The notes under the pieces are model-generated. The model had not been told where the DNA came from and ran no database searches. It saw nothing but the letters and a program-made list of their open reading frames with translations. This document shows positions 6,447-6,560 of a stretch of 6,560 nucleotides of DNA, in pieces. This DNA is from Negativicutes bacterium UBA1444 (lineage in GTDB: Bacteria; Bacillota; Negativicutes; UBA1444), in the NCBI GenBank assembly GCA_002329525.1, contig DCTI01000174.1:12561-19120 (forward strand), written 5' to 3'. A program made the translations under genes and the position numbers. The stretch's first letter is position 1, and every line of letters starts with the position of its first letter.

Positions 6447-6476
6447 TTGACGATGCCTGGTTGCTTGATTTATAAT
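6447..6476 (+). promoter_or_regulatory. Sigma-A promoter of tRNA-Asn
   Basis: TTGACG (6447-6452) and TATAAT (6471-6476) are separated by 18 nt. Transcription would begin near 6483, about 12 nt before the mature tRNA. No hairpin terminator was seen between the rpoD stop and here, so readthrough from rpoD is also possible. The AT-rich gap 6397-6446 holds nothing else recognisable. Confidence 0.75.
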
Positions 6477-6494
6477 AAATGACGTTGACAACAT

Positions 6495-6560
6495 TCCTCG
6501 ATAGCTCAATGGTAGAGCACGCGGCTGTTAACCGCGGGGTTGTAGGTTCGAGTCCTACTC
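6495..6560 (+). tRNA. tRNA-Asn (anticodon GTT), 3' end cut by the window edge
   Basis: The cloverleaf is intact up to the edge. It has acceptor 5' strand TCCTCGA (6495-6501), D stem GCTC/GAGC (6504-6507, 6515-6518), and anticodon stem CGCGG/CCGCG (6520-6524, 6532-6536) around loop CTGTTAA with GTT at 6527-6529. A 5-nt variable loop and T stem GTAGG/CCTAC (6542-6546, 6554-6558) with TTCGAGT follow. The final TC starts the 3' acceptor strand, which should continue GAGGA. It decodes AAC/AAU. Confidence 0.97.

Noticed and set aside
6442..6458. AGGC/GCCT hairpin followed by T's on the minus strand, possible terminator after rpoD
   Set aside because: Only a 4-bp stem with a 9-nt loop, in the wrong orientation for rpoD, and overlapping the tRNA promoter.
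6485..6490. TTGACA just before tRNA-Asn as a second -35 element
   Set aside because: It lies downstream of the better TTGACG/TATAAT pair and would place the start inside the tRNA.

Overview
The window reads as a core chromosomal locus of a diderm (two-membrane) Firmicute, most likely Negativicutes. The gluconeogenesis regulators ccpN and ppsR, then dnaG and the housekeeping sigma factor gene, follow the order known from Firmicutes. The sigma core (regions 2 to 4) is close to Firmicute SigA. A secreted OstA/LptA-type protein lies in the middle of the locus, and such a protein is expected only in a cell with an outer membrane. This placement is inference; no species can be named.

Layout. Bases 1-2048 (+) hold a tight operon: the 3' end of a PEP synthase gene (ppsA), a CcpN-type HTH-CBS repressor, and the DUF299 kinase/phosphorylase that switches PEP synthase or PPDK on and off. 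A strong bidirectional terminator (about 2073-2109) closes this operon and also the convergent minus-strand gene. That minus-strand gene (2109-2600) encodes a small exported OstA/LptA-like protein. It has its own extended -10 promoter and a 5' leader containing overlapping inverted repeats. From 2721 the plus strand resumes with a possible 19-codon leader ORF, then dnaG (2787-4577), rpoD/sigA (4612-6396) and a tRNA-Asn(GTT) that runs off the right edge, with a good sigma-A promoter just upstream.

The genes form two functional groups. One controls pyruvate-PEP interconversion: the enzyme, its post-translational regulator and a transcriptional regulator. The other is the macromolecular synthesis group of primase and primary sigma factor. 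The OstA-like gene is an envelope gene inserted between them.

The most unusual feature is the sigma factor. It has 594 residues where a Firmicute SigA has about 370. The excess is an insert of about 224 residues lying exactly between region 1.2 and region 2.1. By eye, the insert contains two further modules resembling the N-terminal region 1.1, so the protein may carry three region-1.1-like domains. No transposon, CRISPR array, prophage or defence system was seen.
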